Positions 15,307 through 24,058 of a stretch of DNA of 64,000 nt are shown piece by piece. Numbering within the stretch: the first letter of the stretch is position 1; every line of letters begins with the position of its first letter. This DNA comes from Microbacterium terrisoli (GTDB lineage: Bacteria > Actinomycetota > Actinomycetes > Actinomycetales > Microbacteriaceae). The notes under the pieces are model-generated. The model did no database searches and was not told the DNA's origin. It saw only the letters and a program-made list of their open reading frames with translations. A program made the translations under genes and the position numbers. The DNA lies in the NCBI RefSeq assembly GCF_030866805.1, contig NZ_CP133019.1, forward strand, positions 3,472,001 to 3,536,000, read 5' to 3'.

Positions 15307-16833
15307 ATGGCAGGCGAAGAAGCAGGCATACGACTGGCGGGCAGTGCACGCCCTGCCCCGTCCGGGGCACGTCTTCTCGGGCCGGTCCCGAACGACGAGC
15401 ACGTCACCGCGACGCTCGTCCTGCGCAGACGCGCCGAGCCGGACGTCGCAAACGGTGGGCCCCCGCTGAGCGCCGAGCAGCTCGCACAGCGGTTCGGCGC
15501 CGACCCCGACGACGTGCAGGCAGTGCTCGCGGTGCTGGCTGCGGCATCCATCGACGTCGTCGACGTGGATGCTGCGACCCGCCGCATCCGGATCGCGGGG
15601 CCCACCACGGCGATGAATTCCGTTTTCGGCATACGTCTGCAGCGCTGCGATGACGGCGGCGTGTCGTACCGGCATTTCGACGAAGATCTCACCGTTCCGC
15701 CGGAGCTCGCCGGCATCGTCATCGCCGTGCTCGGACTCGACGACCGGCCGCAGGCCCGCGCCCACAGCCGCCGCGTCGAGGCGGCGCCAGTCAGCTACAC
15801 GCCTCCGCAGGTGGGCGACGCCTACAGCTTTCCGCCGGGGACCGACGGGGCGGGACAACGGCTGGCGATCATCGAACTCGGCGGGGGATATGCGACCGCC
15901 GACCTGACCGCGTATTTCTCGGGTCTGGGCGTGGCGCTTCCGTCTGTGTCGGCCGTCGGCGTCGATGGCGCCGCAAATGCACCCGGGCAGGATCCCGACA
16001 GCGACGGCGAGGTCATGCTCGATATCGAGGTGGCCGGCTCGCTGGCCCCGCGCGCCGAGATCGTCGTGTACTTCGCGCCGAACACCGACGCGGGGTTTCT
16101 CGATGCGATCGCCGAGGCGTCGAAGGCGGCCGTGGCTCCGACCGCGATGAGCATCAGCTGGGGGCAGAGCGAGGACCAGTGGACGCCGCAGGCGCGCACT
16201 GCGATGGACCAGGCAATCGCCGACGCCGTGCTGCGCGGGGCGACGGTGACCGCCTCGGCCGGCGACAACGGCAGCGGCGACCGCGGTTCGGACGGCGCGC
16301 CGCACGTCGACTTTCCAGCATCCAGCCCGCACGCCCTCGGATGCGGCGGCACCAGCCTGCCGACGACGGGCAGCGAGACGGTGTGGAACGACGGGGACAA
16401 CGGCGGAGCCACGGGCGGCGGCGTGAGCGACGCGTTCGCGGTGCCGTCGTGGCAGGCGTCGGTCGGCGTGCCTGCGCGTGCGGGTGCCGGCGGACGACCC
16501 GGGCGCGGCGTGCCGGACGTTTCCGGCGATGCCGACCCGCAGACCGGGTATCAGGTGCGTGTCGACGGGCAGAACACCGTGTACGGCGGTACGAGTGCCG
16601 TTGCGCCACTGTGGGCGGCGCTGATCTGCCGCCTCGCGCAGAGCACCGGCCGGCCCTTCGGCCTGTTGCAGCCCGCGCTCTATGCCGGGCTGGGATCAGG
16701 GGCCGTGCCCGCCGGGTTTCGCGACATCACCGCAGGGTCGAACGGCGCCTACTCCGCCGCCGTGGGGTGGGATGCCTGCACCGGCCTGGGCGTGCCCGTG
16801 GGCACCGACCTGCTCGCGGTGCTGAGTCGCTGA
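15307..16833 (+). CDS. S53-family serine-carboxyl peptidase (sedolisin/kumamolisin-like)
   Basis: A 508-residue sedolisin. An N-terminal propeptide (about 1-150, with the LRRRAEPD start of the pro-kumamolisin domain) precedes the catalytic domain. The triad is visible: Glu235 and Asp239 in GEVMLDIE and Ser430 in YGGTSAVAP; Asp320 in SAGDNG forms the oxyanion hole, and a calcium loop (FRDIT ... GWDACTGLG) ends the protein. Such enzymes are acid-active endopeptidases that self-process. No clear signal peptide is present, as in some bacterial homologues, so its export route is open. The ATG at 15307 is the first in-frame start close to the homologous region but has no strong ribosome-binding site. 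Confidence 0.88.
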   Translation: MAGEEAGIRLAGSARPAPSGARLLGPVPNDEHVTATLVLRRRAEPDVANGGPPLSAEQLAQRFGADPDDVQAVLAVLAAASIDVVDVDAATRRIRIAGPTTAMNSVFGIRLQRCDDGGVSYRHFDEDLTVPPELAGIVIAVLGLDDRPQARAHSRRVEAAPVSYTPPQVGDAYSFPPGTDGAGQRLAIIELGGGYATADLTAYFSGLGVALPSVSAVGVDGAANAPGQDPDSDGEVMLDIEVAGSLAPRAEIVVYFAPNTDAGFLDAIAEASKAAVAPTAMSISWGQSEDQWTPQARTAMDQAIADAVLRGATVTASAGDNGSGDRGSDGAPHVDFPASSPHALGCGGTSLPTTGSETVWNDGDNGGATGGGVSDAFAVPSWQASVGVPARAGAGGRPGRGVPDVSGDADPQTGYQVRVDGQNTVYGGTSAVAPLWAALICRLAQSTGRPFGLLQPALYAGLGSGAVPAGFRDITAGSNGAYSAAVGWDACTGLGVPVGTDLLAVLSR

Positions 16834-16919
16834 GGAGCGCGGCTGTGGGCGGTCTGGTCGGCGCGCTACCGCCGCGCTCTCGCCGAATTCGCCGGCGCCT
16901 GACACGCACCAATGTCGGA

Positions 16920-16940
16920 ACTATCTTCGATAGTAGAGGC
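16920..16940 (+). promoter_or_regulatory. Leaderless promoter with dyad before the DUF2695 gene
   Basis: ACTATC-TTC-GATAGT (16920-16934) is a perfect 6-bp-arm dyad. Its right arm GATAGT (16929-16934) is also a good -10 hexamer placed 7 bases before the ATG at 16941, so a bound protein would cover the start of a leaderless transcript. Confidence 0.5.
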
Positions 16941-17291
16941 ATGGAAAATTCACTCACTCTCGAAGCAGAGAAGATCGTCCGCAACCTCGCCACGACCCTT
17001 ACCGCGCCGCTCGACGCCGAGTGCCTGCCGTGCTACCTCGACCGCGTGCTGCGCGACGTGCCGTGCGACAACACTCTGCGCCTCACGCAGCGGTATCGGG
17101 ATGCTGTTGCCCCGCGTGCGACCGGATTGGAGCGCCGCATGCGCGAAGGCGGTGGATATTGCGATTGCGAAGTGCTCTGGAACGTCTACTGGGCGTTCTC
17201 CGACACCGTCGAGCCGTGTCAGGGCGTACGACACGGGTCGACGAAACCCTGCGGGCTATGGCACCGACACCACCGTGGCGAGCTGTGGTGA
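16941..17291 (+). CDS. DUF2695 family protein
   Basis: A 116-residue cysteine-containing protein matching DUF2695 by eye: ECLPCYLDRVL near residue 33, DNTLRLTQRY in the middle, and GGYCDCEVLWNVYW near residue 75. The two CxxC/CxC clusters may bind a metal. The function is unknown. It is a single-gene unit with its own probable leaderless promoter. The last 20 residues (rich in His and Trp) run into an 18-bp tandem duplication that also contains the stop codon. Confidence 0.75.
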   Translation: MENSLTLEAEKIVRNLATTLTAPLDAECLPCYLDRVLRDVPCDNTLRLTQRYRDAVAPRATGLERRMREGGGYCDCEVLWNVYWAFSDTVEPCQGVRHGSTKPCGLWHRHHRGELW

Positions 17292-17312
17292 GACGGCGAG
17301 CTGTGGTGAGAC
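17277..17312 (+). repeat. 18-bp exact tandem duplication at the DUF2695 stop codon
   Basis: GGCGAGCTGTGGTGAGAC occurs twice head-to-tail at 17277-17294 and 17295-17312. The first copy holds the TGA of the DUF2695 gene. The rest of the gap to 17481 shows no gene. Confidence 0.8.
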
Positions 17313-17481
17313 GGCGAACCGGAGTGTCATCGCGACCCAGAACGACGTGGCGAGCCGAATTGCGTGCCGGGTCGTGGCGGCGGCCGCACCCCGGACCGAG
17401 CGAGCCCTCGACGCCGACCGCCGCGCGCGTTAGTGTCGCAATTCACCGGCACGCGGTGTCGTGCCACGAAAGGCGGTGCGC

Positions 17482-18186
17482 ATGGATGCGACCGAATCGC
17501 TCGACAGTGAGTCGCGGCCGGCGCGCGGCATCGTGCGCGTCGACCTCAACATCTCGCTCGACGGGTTCGCCACCACGACCGATCAGACACCCGAGAACCC
17601 GTTCGGCGAGGACTGGGGCCGGCTGGTCGACGCGTACACGGCGACACGCACGTTCCGCGCCCGCGTGCTCGGCGACACCACCGGCGGCGGCACCACCGGC
17701 GTCGACGAGAAGTACGCCCAGGAGTACTTCGTCGACGTGGGCGCCGAGATCATGGGTGCGGGGATGTTCGGGCTGCACGACCATGCGAACGACCCCGACT
17801 GGCGCGGGTGGTGGGGCGACGAGCCGCCGTTCCGGGTGCCGGTGTTCGTGCTCACCCACACGCCGCGCCCCTCGATCGAGATGGCCGGCGGCACCGTCTT
17901 CCATTTCATCGACGCTGCTCCGTCCGACGCCCTCGCGCGGGCGCAGGATGTCGCGGCCGGCCGCGACGTCCGCATCGGCGGAGGCGCGAGCACCGCGCGC
18001 GCGTTCCTGGCCGCGGGCTTGGTCGACCGGCTGCATGTCGCGATCGCGCCGATCCTGCTGGGCCGCGGCATCCGCCTCTGGGACGACCTGCGCGGCCTCG
18101 AAGCGAACAGCACCGTCACCACCGAGACGGCCGAGAGCGGCACCGTGCACGTCACGTTCGACCGCGCAGCCGCTGCCTCGCGCTGA
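17482..18186 (+). CDS. RibD C-terminal / dihydrofolate-reductase-like oxidoreductase
   Basis: A 234-residue protein of the RibD_C/DHFR-like fold: VRVDLNISLDGF at the first strand, then an MGAGMFG helix and a GGGAST nucleotide-binding loop, ending with VAIAPILLGRGIRLW, all typical of stand-alone dihydrofolate reductase family proteins. They use NADPH on unidentified substrates. The ATG at 17482 has AAGG upstream; a GTG at 17461 is less likely. It is convergent with an SDR gene across a shared hairpin. Confidence 0.88.
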   Translation: MDATESLDSESRPARGIVRVDLNISLDGFATTTDQTPENPFGEDWGRLVDAYTATRTFRARVLGDTTGGGTTGVDEKYAQEYFVDVGAEIMGAGMFGLHDHANDPDWRGWWGDEPPFRVPVFVLTHTPRPSIEMAGGTVFHFIDAAPSDALARAQDVAAGRDVRIGGGASTARAFLAAGLVDRLHVAIAPILLGRGIRLWDDLRGLEANSTVTTETAESGTVHVTFDRAAAASR

Positions 18187-18196
18187 CGGCCCGCCT

Positions 18197-18214
18197 GGCC
18201 TCTCCTCAGAGGCC
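18197..18214. terminator. Hairpin overlapping the SDR stop codon
   Basis: GGCCTCT-CCTC-AGAGGCC is a perfect 7-bp stem with a 4-base loop between the convergent RibD-like and SDR genes. The loop and right arm contain the SDR stop (18206-18208). Confidence 0.55.
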
Positions 18215-18880
18215 GGTCGCGCCGCGTACCCGGTGGCCGACCGCGATGCTCTCGCCCGAGATCGTGCCGGTGCGGGGTGAGAGCAGCAGGGCGATCAGGT
18301 CGGCGATCTGCGCGGGGCTGCACTGTCCCGACCGGCCGAGCGCGATCTCGGTCGAGGGCTCGTCGACGACGATGCCGGGGCTGACGGCGTTGACCGTCAC
18401 GCCGCTGCCGGCGACAGAGTCCGCGAGGTTCTTCGCCACGATCACCAGCGCCGCGTTGCGCACCGAACCGGTGATGTTGCCGGTCTGGAAGGCGTTCTGG
18501 CCGCTGACGCCGACGATGCGACCGAATCCTGCGCCGGTCATCGCCGGCAGCACGGAGTTCGCGACCCGCAGGAACGACATCGCCTTCGCGTCGAACGCGG
18601 CCAGCGCCTGCGCGGGCTCGGAGTTGCGGCTCGGGTCCAGGGTGCGCGCGCTGGGCGCGGCCGCAACCACCAGGCCGTCGATGCGGCCGTGCTCGGCGAG
18701 CAGCCGCTCGATGGCGGCCTGCACGGATGCGTCATCCGTGGCATCCATCACCAGGCCGTCGTGTCGGGATGCCGCCACCACCGTCGCGCCTTCGGCGCGC
18801 ATCCGCTCGACGACGGCGGAGCCGATCAGCCCGGTGCCGCCCACGACGAGGATGACGCGATCTTGCAGTTCGAGGTCCAT
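18206..18880 (-). CDS. Short-chain dehydrogenase fold protein lacking the YxxxK pair
   Basis: A 224-residue Rossmann protein of the SDR superfamily. The N-terminal loop is GGTGLIGSA, and NAVSPGIVVDEP near residue 170 is the usual SDR segment after strand beta-6. At the place where SDRs carry Tyr-x-x-x-Lys it reads GSVRN, so both the catalytic Tyr and Lys are missing, while an SGQN segment keeps the nearby Ser. It may be a non-catalytic or mechanistically different member. ATG 18880 is a natural start. It is a monocistronic minus-strand gene. Confidence 0.85.
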   Translation of the reverse strand: MDLELQDRVILVVGGTGLIGSAVVERMRAEGATVVAASRHDGLVMDATDDASVQAAIERLLAEHGRIDGLVVAAAPSARTLDPSRNSEPAQALAAFDAKAMSFLRVANSVLPAMTGAGFGRIVGVSGQNAFQTGNITGSVRNAALVIVAKNLADSVAGSGVTVNAVSPGIVVDEPSTEIALGRSGQCSPAQIADLIALLLSPRTGTISGESIAVGHRVRGATGL

Positions 18881-19099
18881 GCGCCCGACGATAGCGGCCT
18901 TCGTGCTCCAGTGCCCGAGTGCCCGAGTGCTCGCACGCTCGCGCCCTCACCCTGGGTGCACAACCGCGGGGCTTTTCGGTGACGCGCCGGGGCGGAATAC
19001 CGCAGCGCGGCATGTCACGGACGATCCCCGCAGCTGTGCACGGCGGCGTGGGCCGGACGCCGGACAGGCGGCGGGCGGCGGGGCTCGGACCGTCGCGCG

Positions 19100-19105
19100 T
19101 ACGAT
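19100..19105 (+). promoter_or_regulatory. -10 hexamer upstream of the M18 aminopeptidase gene
   Basis: TACGAT lies 35 bases before the GTG start, leaving a leader of about 28 bases with GGAAGG as ribosome-binding site. No clear -35 is seen. The rest of the 259-bp gap 18881-19139 holds only short GC-rich repeats (GTGCCCGA twice near 18912). Confidence 0.4.
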
Positions 19106-19139
19106 CGAAACACCGCATCCCCACCCGGAAGGCCGCCTC

Positions 19140-20420
19140 GTGCCCGCAACCTCCGCCGCCCTCGCCCACGCCGAAGACCTGGCCGATTTCGTCGCCGCGT
19201 CCCCGTCGAGCTTCCATGCCGCCGCCGAGGTCGCACGCCGGCTCGAGGCATCCGGATTCACCCGCCTCGACGAATCCGACGCGTGGCCCGCCCAGCCCGG
19301 CGGCCGCTTCTTCGTCGTGCGCGACGGAGCCGCGATCGGGTGGGTCGTGCCTGCGGGGGCCACCGCCGCGACCGGCGTGCACATCTTCGGGGCGCACACC
19401 GACTCCCCGGCGTTCAAGCTCAAGCCGCAGCCGACGACCGGACGCCACGGGTGGCTGCAGGCGGGCGTGGAGATCTACGGCGGACCGCTGCTGAACTCGT
19501 GGCTCGACCGCGAACTGACCCTGGCGGGGCGGCTCGTGCTCGCCGACGGCGGTCAGGTGCTGGCATCCACCGGCCCCCTGCTGCGGCTGCCGCAGCTGGC
19601 GATCCATCTCGACCGTGCCGTCAACGATGGCCTGGCCCTCGACAAGCAGTCGCAGACCCAGCCGGTGTGGGGGCTCGGCGAGGCGGAGTCGGCCGACATC
19701 CTCGGAGAGCTCGCGGCGAGCGCCGGGGTGGATGCCGCCCGCATCCGCGGCTACGACGTCGTGACCGCCGACACCGCCCGCGGGCAGGTGTTCGGCAAGG
19801 ATGCCGCGTTCTTCGCGGCCGGACGGCTCGACGACCTCGCGTCGGTGCACGCCGGTGTCACCGCCCTGGCCGGGCTCGACGAGCCGGGAACGCGCGTTGC
19901 GATGCTCGCCGCGTTCGACCATGAAGAGGTGGGGTCGGCGACCCGGTCGGGGGCGGCGGGACCGTTCCTGTCGGAAGTGATCGAGCGCGTGCAGCTCGCC
20001 CTGGGCGCCGATCGCGAGCAGCAGCTGCGTGCGCTGGCGTCGTCGTGGTGCGTCTCCAGCGACGTCGGCCACTCGGTGCACCCGAACTACGCCGAGCGGC
20101 ACGACCCGGTGGTCAAGCCGCTGCTGGGGTCCGGGCCCATCCTGAAGATCAACGCGAACCAGCGCTATGCGACCGATGCCACGGGAGCTGCCGCGTGGCA
20201 TTCCTGGTGCGACGCGGCCGGCGTGACCGGCCAGGAGTTCGTGTCGAACAACTCCGTGCCGTGCGGCTCGACGATCGGGCCGATCACGGCGACGCGGCTG
20301 GGCATCCGGACCGTGGATGTCGGCATCCCGATCCTCTCGATGCACTCCGCCCGCGAGCTCGCCGGCGTCTCGGACCTGCACGCTCTGACCCGCGTGGCCG
20401 CCTCCTTCTTCCGCGCCTGA
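19140..20420 (+). CDS. M18 family aminopeptidase
   Basis: A 426-residue dinuclear zinc aminopeptidase (aspartyl aminopeptidase / DAP4 family). Metal-binding and catalytic elements are visible: GAHTDSPAFKLKP near residue 82, the FDHEEVGS acid/base region near 260, and ILSMHSARE near residue 405, which supplies the last metal His. The family releases N-terminal acidic or neutral residues from peptides as a large cytoplasmic oligomer. The GTG at 19140 with GGAAGG upstream is preferred; the much longer open frame upstream is a GC-rich shadow. Confidence 0.93.
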   Translation: MPATSAALAHAEDLADFVAASPSSFHAAAEVARRLEASGFTRLDESDAWPAQPGGRFFVVRDGAAIGWVVPAGATAATGVHIFGAHTDSPAFKLKPQPTTGRHGWLQAGVEIYGGPLLNSWLDRELTLAGRLVLADGGQVLASTGPLLRLPQLAIHLDRAVNDGLALDKQSQTQPVWGLGEAESADILGELAASAGVDAARIRGYDVVTADTARGQVFGKDAAFFAAGRLDDLASVHAGVTALAGLDEPGTRVAMLAAFDHEEVGSATRSGAAGPFLSEVIERVQLALGADREQQLRALASSWCVSSDVGHSVHPNYAERHDPVVKPLLGSGPILKINANQRYATDATGAAAWHSWCDAAGVTGQEFVSNNSVPCGSTIGPITATRLGIRTVDVGIPILSMHSARELAGVSDLHALTRVAASFFRA

Positions 20421-20504
20421 CATCCAGAGGAGCAACCCGCCGTTCGTCCCGGCCCCGGGCAGGCAGGGGTGCGTACCATGGCGGGACAGACCTCGGGAGG
20501 AATG

Positions 20505-21008
20505 ATGGTCGAAGTACGGGTCGCGGGCGTCGCCCTCGATTCCGGCGGGCAGCACGTGATCCTGCTGCAGCCGGTCGACACGCCGCCGGGCAAGAGCAAA
20601 CTTCTGCCGATCTGGATCGGCCCGCTGGAGGCGACCTCGATCATGGTCGCGATCGAGGGCGGCAACACCCCGAGGCCCCTCACGCACGATCTCATCCGCA
20701 CCCTGCTCGAAGCCCTCGACGTTCAGGTCGAGCAGGTCGAGGTCACCCGCATCGAAGACAGCACGTTCTACGCCGAGATCACCGTGCGCAGCGGCGCGGA
20801 CTCAGGCGCCGGCATCCACCGCATCGACGCCCGGCCCTCTGACGCGATAGCGATCGCCTCGCGCACCGGGGCGCCCATGTTCGTCGCCGACGAGGTGCTC
20901 GCCGAGGCCGGAGTCGAAGACGTGATCAGTGATGCCGAGGCCGAAGCCGACGTGCAGGAATTCTCGAAATTCCTCGATGAGGTCGACCCCGACGACTTCC
21001 GCGAGTAG
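20505..21008 (+). CDS. DUF151 / bifunctional nuclease family protein
   Basis: A 167-residue protein with the DUF151 fold: it opens MVEVRVAGVALD, has LPIWIGPLEATSI near residue 35 and the RPSDAIAIASRTGAPMFV hallmark near residue 105, and ends in an acidic tail. Members have been described as bifunctional nucleases, but in actinobacteria they are usually conserved housekeeping proteins of unclear role. GGGAGG sits 4 bases before ATG 20505; ATG 20502 and 20478 are alternatives. Confidence 0.88.
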   Translation: MVEVRVAGVALDSGGQHVILLQPVDTPPGKSKLLPIWIGPLEATSIMVAIEGGNTPRPLTHDLIRTLLEALDVQVEQVEVTRIEDSTFYAEITVRSGADSGAGIHRIDARPSDAIAIASRTGAPMFVADEVLAEAGVEDVISDAEAEADVQEFSKFLDEVDPDDFRE

Positions 21009-21128
21009 CGTCGGCATCGCAACGCACAGTCACGGGATGTATCAGTCTGGGATCCCGCTGCTCTGTGCGAGTGTGCGGCACCGCTGGGGAGTGGATGCCG
21101 CAGCCTGAAACAATTGGGGATAGATCAT

Positions 21129-22493
21129 ATGGCTGTCATCATCGACGATGCTCGTTCGCGCCTGCGGGACGTACTCGGAGACCGTCTTTTCACACCGACC
21201 GACCCGGGATACGACACCGCGCGGCTCCCGTGGAACAGGGCCGTCGACCAACGGCCGTTCGCCGTCGCCCTGCCGCGCAGCGACGACGAGGTCGCCGCGA
21301 TCGTGCGGGTGGCCGCGGCATCCGGTCTGCGGATCGCGCCGCAGTCGACCGGCCACGGGGCCGGAGCCCGCGTGGACCGGGACCTGTCGAGCACGATCCT
21401 GGTATCGCTTGAGAACCTGCGTGGGGCCACGGTCGACCCCGAGGCGCGCACCGCGACCGTGCGCGGCGGCAGCATCTGGAACGATGTCGTCGAAGCCGCA
21501 GCGCCGCACGGGCTCGCGACGCTGCACGGCAGCTCGGGCGACGTGTCGGTGGCCGGGTACACGCTGGGCGGAGGCATCTCGTTCTACGGGCGCCGCCACG
21601 GGCTCGCGGTCAATGCGGTGCGGTCGGTGCGCGTCGTGACCGCGCAGGGCACGATCGTCACAGCCAGCGCCGACGAGAACTCCGACCTGTTCTGGGCGGT
21701 GCGCGGTGCCTCGGGCGGTGTCGGCGTGGTCGTCTCGCTCGAGATCGACCTGCTGCCCTACCCCGACGTGTTCGCGGGCATGATGCTGTGGGATGCCGCG
21801 CGGGCAGCCGAAGTCGCGCACGCCTGGCGCGAATGGACCGTGAACGCGCCAGAGTCGGCGACCACATCGATGCGGATCATGCACTTTCCGCCGATCCCCG
21901 AGCTGCCGCCGTTCCTCTCGGGACGCTCGGTGATCGTGATCGACGGGGCCGTGCTCGAGACGGATGCCGATGCCGCTGACCTGCTGGCACCGCTGCGTGC
22001 GCTGCAGCCCGAGATCGATACGTTCGCGCGCATCCCGGCAGCGCGTCTGGTCGAGATGCACATGGATCCTCCCGAGCCCTCGCCCGCGGTCACTGATCAC
22101 GCCATGCTCGACACGCTGGATGCCGCAGCCGTCGACGCGTTCATCGCCGCGGCGAACGAGCACCGCCCCATGATGAGCGAGATCCGTCACGTCGGCGGTT
22201 CGTTCAGCCGCCCGGCCGTCGACGGCGGGGCGCTGACCGCGCTCGAGGGCGGGTATGTGCTCACAGCGATCGCGATGGTGCCGGCGCCCGCGATGATGGA
22301 TGCCGCAGCCCACGCGGTCAGCGCTGTGGTGGCCGCTCTGTCTGCATGGCACGGCACCGGGATCGCCCTGACGTTCATCGAGGACGACCGCGACCTGGCC
22401 CCCGCGTTCGGCGCGGGAGCTGCCCGCCTGTCGGCGCTGCGGCACGAACTCGACCCCGACCGGGTGTTCGCCCCCGCCCACGGCATCGCCTGA
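21129..22493 (+). CDS. FAD-linked oxidoreductase of the GlcD/berberine-bridge type
   Basis: A 454-residue flavoprotein. The FAD_binding_4 (PCMH) domain occupies residues ~1-200 with STGHGAG, whose His (about residue 77) is the usual 8-alpha covalent flavin ligand, and GYTLGGGISF. The second covalent Cys of berberine-bridge enzymes is missing (HGSSGDVSVAG), so the flavin is at most singly linked. The C-terminus ends HELDPDRVFAPAHGIA, the region that closes over the substrate. It probably oxidises an alcohol or sugar with O2 as acceptor; the substrate is unknown. ATG 21129 with GGGGA upstream is chosen over TTG 21114. Confidence 0.88.
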   Translation: MAVIIDDARSRLRDVLGDRLFTPTDPGYDTARLPWNRAVDQRPFAVALPRSDDEVAAIVRVAAASGLRIAPQSTGHGAGARVDRDLSSTILVSLENLRGATVDPEARTATVRGGSIWNDVVEAAAPHGLATLHGSSGDVSVAGYTLGGGISFYGRRHGLAVNAVRSVRVVTAQGTIVTASADENSDLFWAVRGASGGVGVVVSLEIDLLPYPDVFAGMMLWDAARAAEVAHAWREWTVNAPESATTSMRIMHFPPIPELPPFLSGRSVIVIDGAVLETDADAADLLAPLRALQPEIDTFARIPAARLVEMHMDPPEPSPAVTDHAMLDTLDAAAVDAFIAAANEHRPMMSEIRHVGGSFSRPAVDGGALTALEGGYVLTAIAMVPAPAMMDAAAHAVSAVVAALSAWHGTGIALTFIEDDRDLAPAFGAGAARLSALRHELDPDRVFAPAHGIA

Positions 22494-22594
22494 CCGCCCG
22501 GCCGCGCGTTGCCGACGCTCGCGCCGAGCCGACCCGCCCGCCCGACCTTGCGCGCCGTGCCCGGCGCGCGCGCCGTTCGCGCCGGCCGGCGCCG

Positions 22595-22654
22595 GTGAGT
22601 TGACACAAGTGGCCGCTATCCGCCCAAGGATTCCGGCCGTTTGTGTCAACTCAC
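22595..22654. repeat. 60-bp imperfect palindrome with TTGACA in both arms
   Basis: GTGAGTTGACACAA (22595-22608) is the exact inverse of 22641-22654; after two unpaired bases a further 5 bp (GGCCG/CGGCC) pair, leaving an 18-base loop. Each arm carries TTGACA reading inward. It lies between the flavin oxidase and ROK genes in an otherwise GC-repetitive gap (22494-22766). It may be a terminator or an operator or a repeated chromosomal element. Confidence 0.6.
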
Positions 22655-22754
22655 GGAGCGAGGACGGGGAAGACGGGCGAGGGGGAGGACACGGGGAGGA
22701 CAGAGAGGGAGGAGGCTGTGACGGACGGATGATCGACGATTCGAGGTGTCCGGG

Positions 22755-22766
22755 TATTGTGTGCTC
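22755..22766 (+). promoter_or_regulatory. -10 of a probable leaderless ROK regulator transcript
   Basis: TATTGT at 22755-22760 ends 7 bases before the GTG at 22767. No good -35 is visible. Confidence 0.45.
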
Positions 22767-23942
22767 GTGGCATCGCAGCGGCGCACCCCCGGGTCCCAGG
22801 CTTCATTGCGTGAAGCCAACCGGACCCGAATCGTCGGCGCCATCAAGAAGCACGGCAGCCTCACGCAGGTCGAGCTGGCCGGAGTCACCGGGCTGTCACC
22901 GGCATCCGTGTCCAACATCGTGCGCGAACTCGTCGGCGCCGACGTGCTGCGCACCGCACCCAGCACGCGCAGCGGCCGGCGCGCCACGCTCGTCTCGTTC
23001 GCGCGCACCGCGGGGCTGGTCGCCGGCATCCATGTGAACACCCGGCACCTGCGGGTGATCGTCGCCGATGCGAACCTCACCGTCCTGGGCGAGAAGCACA
23101 TGCCCCTGGCCCGCGACCACCGCGCCGACAACGAACTGGACCGCGCCACTCTTCTGCTGGCCGACATGCTCGGCGACCTCGAGACCGGCTTCGACGATCT
23201 GCGCGGCGTGGGTGTGGCGATCTCCGCCCCGCTGGAGACCATGCAGGGGAGGGTGGCGGGCCGCGGCATCCTGCGCGGGTGGACCGGGGTGAACATCGCC
23301 GAGGTCATGCAGCGGCGCCTGCGCCGACCGGTGTATCTCGACAACGCGTCGAACCTCGCCGCCCTCGCCGAGGCGCGCCTGGGCGCGGCCCGCGGACGCC
23401 AGAACGTCATCTTCATCGATGTCGACGACGGCATCGGGTCGGGGCTGATCCTCGGCGGAGCGGTGCTGCGCGGCCACCACGGCACCGCCGGCGAGCTGGG
23501 ACACACGGTGATCCTCGAAGACGGACCGCTGTGCCGCTGCGGCAACCGAGGATGCCTCGAGGCCATCGCCGGCGGACCTGCCATTCTGGAGCGGCTCGAG
23601 CCGCTGGGCGGACCGATGAAGCTCGGCGACATCGTGGTGCGCGCGATGGCCAACGACCCGCAGTGCATCAGGGCGCTCTCTGACGCCGGCAAGCACATCG
23701 GTCTGGCCGTCGGCAATCTGTGCAACCTGCTCGACCCCGAGCGGATCGTCGTCGGCGGCGCCCTGGCTCGTGCCGGCGAGCTGCTGCTGGGACCGATCCG
23801 CATAGCGATGGAGAACGCCGTGATCGTCGGCAGCGCACAGGCGCCCGACGTCGTGCAGGGGCAACTCGGTCCCAGCGCCGCCGGCATCGGTGCAGCGGCG
23901 TACGCTCTGGACGAGACCAACCTGCGCACGGGTGAGATCTGA
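22767..23942 (+). CDS. ROK-family transcriptional regulator (NagC/XylR type)
   Basis: A 391-residue ROK repressor: an N-terminal winged helix (residues ~15-80; QVELAGVTGLSPASVSNIVREL) joined to a sugar-kinase-like ROK domain with the zinc motif CRCGNRGCLE near residue 255. Zinc and sugar binding relieve DNA binding in this family. It lies 116 bases upstream of, and on the same strand as, a sugar ABC transporter operon, so that operon is its likely target and the transported sugar its likely inducer. The GTG at 22767 is favoured by a leaderless -10; GTG 22746 is possible. Confidence 0.9.
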   Translation: MASQRRTPGSQASLREANRTRIVGAIKKHGSLTQVELAGVTGLSPASVSNIVRELVGADVLRTAPSTRSGRRATLVSFARTAGLVAGIHVNTRHLRVIVADANLTVLGEKHMPLARDHRADNELDRATLLLADMLGDLETGFDDLRGVGVAISAPLETMQGRVAGRGILRGWTGVNIAEVMQRRLRRPVYLDNASNLAALAEARLGAARGRQNVIFIDVDDGIGSGLILGGAVLRGHHGTAGELGHTVILEDGPLCRCGNRGCLEAIAGGPAILERLEPLGGPMKLGDIVVRAMANDPQCIRALSDAGKHIGLAVGNLCNLLDPERIVVGGALARAGELLLGPIRIAMENAVIVGSAQAPDVVQGQLGPSAAGIGAAAYALDETNLRTGEI

Positions 23943-23983
23943 CCCATCCCGCAACACTGTGTCCAAACCGTTGCGTTCAAGTC

Positions 23984-24013
23984 TTGACGCCAAGGGGCAC
24001 AACCTGGGATGCT
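23984..24013 (+). promoter_or_regulatory. Promoter of the sugar ABC transporter operon
   Basis: TTGACG (23984-23989), 18-base spacer, GATGCT (24008-24013); the start codon follows 45 bases later with GGAGG in the leader. A candidate ROK operator is not clear, though AACCGTTGCGTT just upstream is suggestive. Confidence 0.5.
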
Positions 24014-24058
24014 CAAAACGTCGCCACAGTGGCCGGCACAGCAACGGAGGTTCATTCG

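Noticed and set aside
17277..17312. CRISPR-like repeat
   Set aside because: Two adjacent 18-bp copies without spacers, overlapping a stop codon; a simple tandem duplication. No repeat-spacer array is present anywhere in the window.
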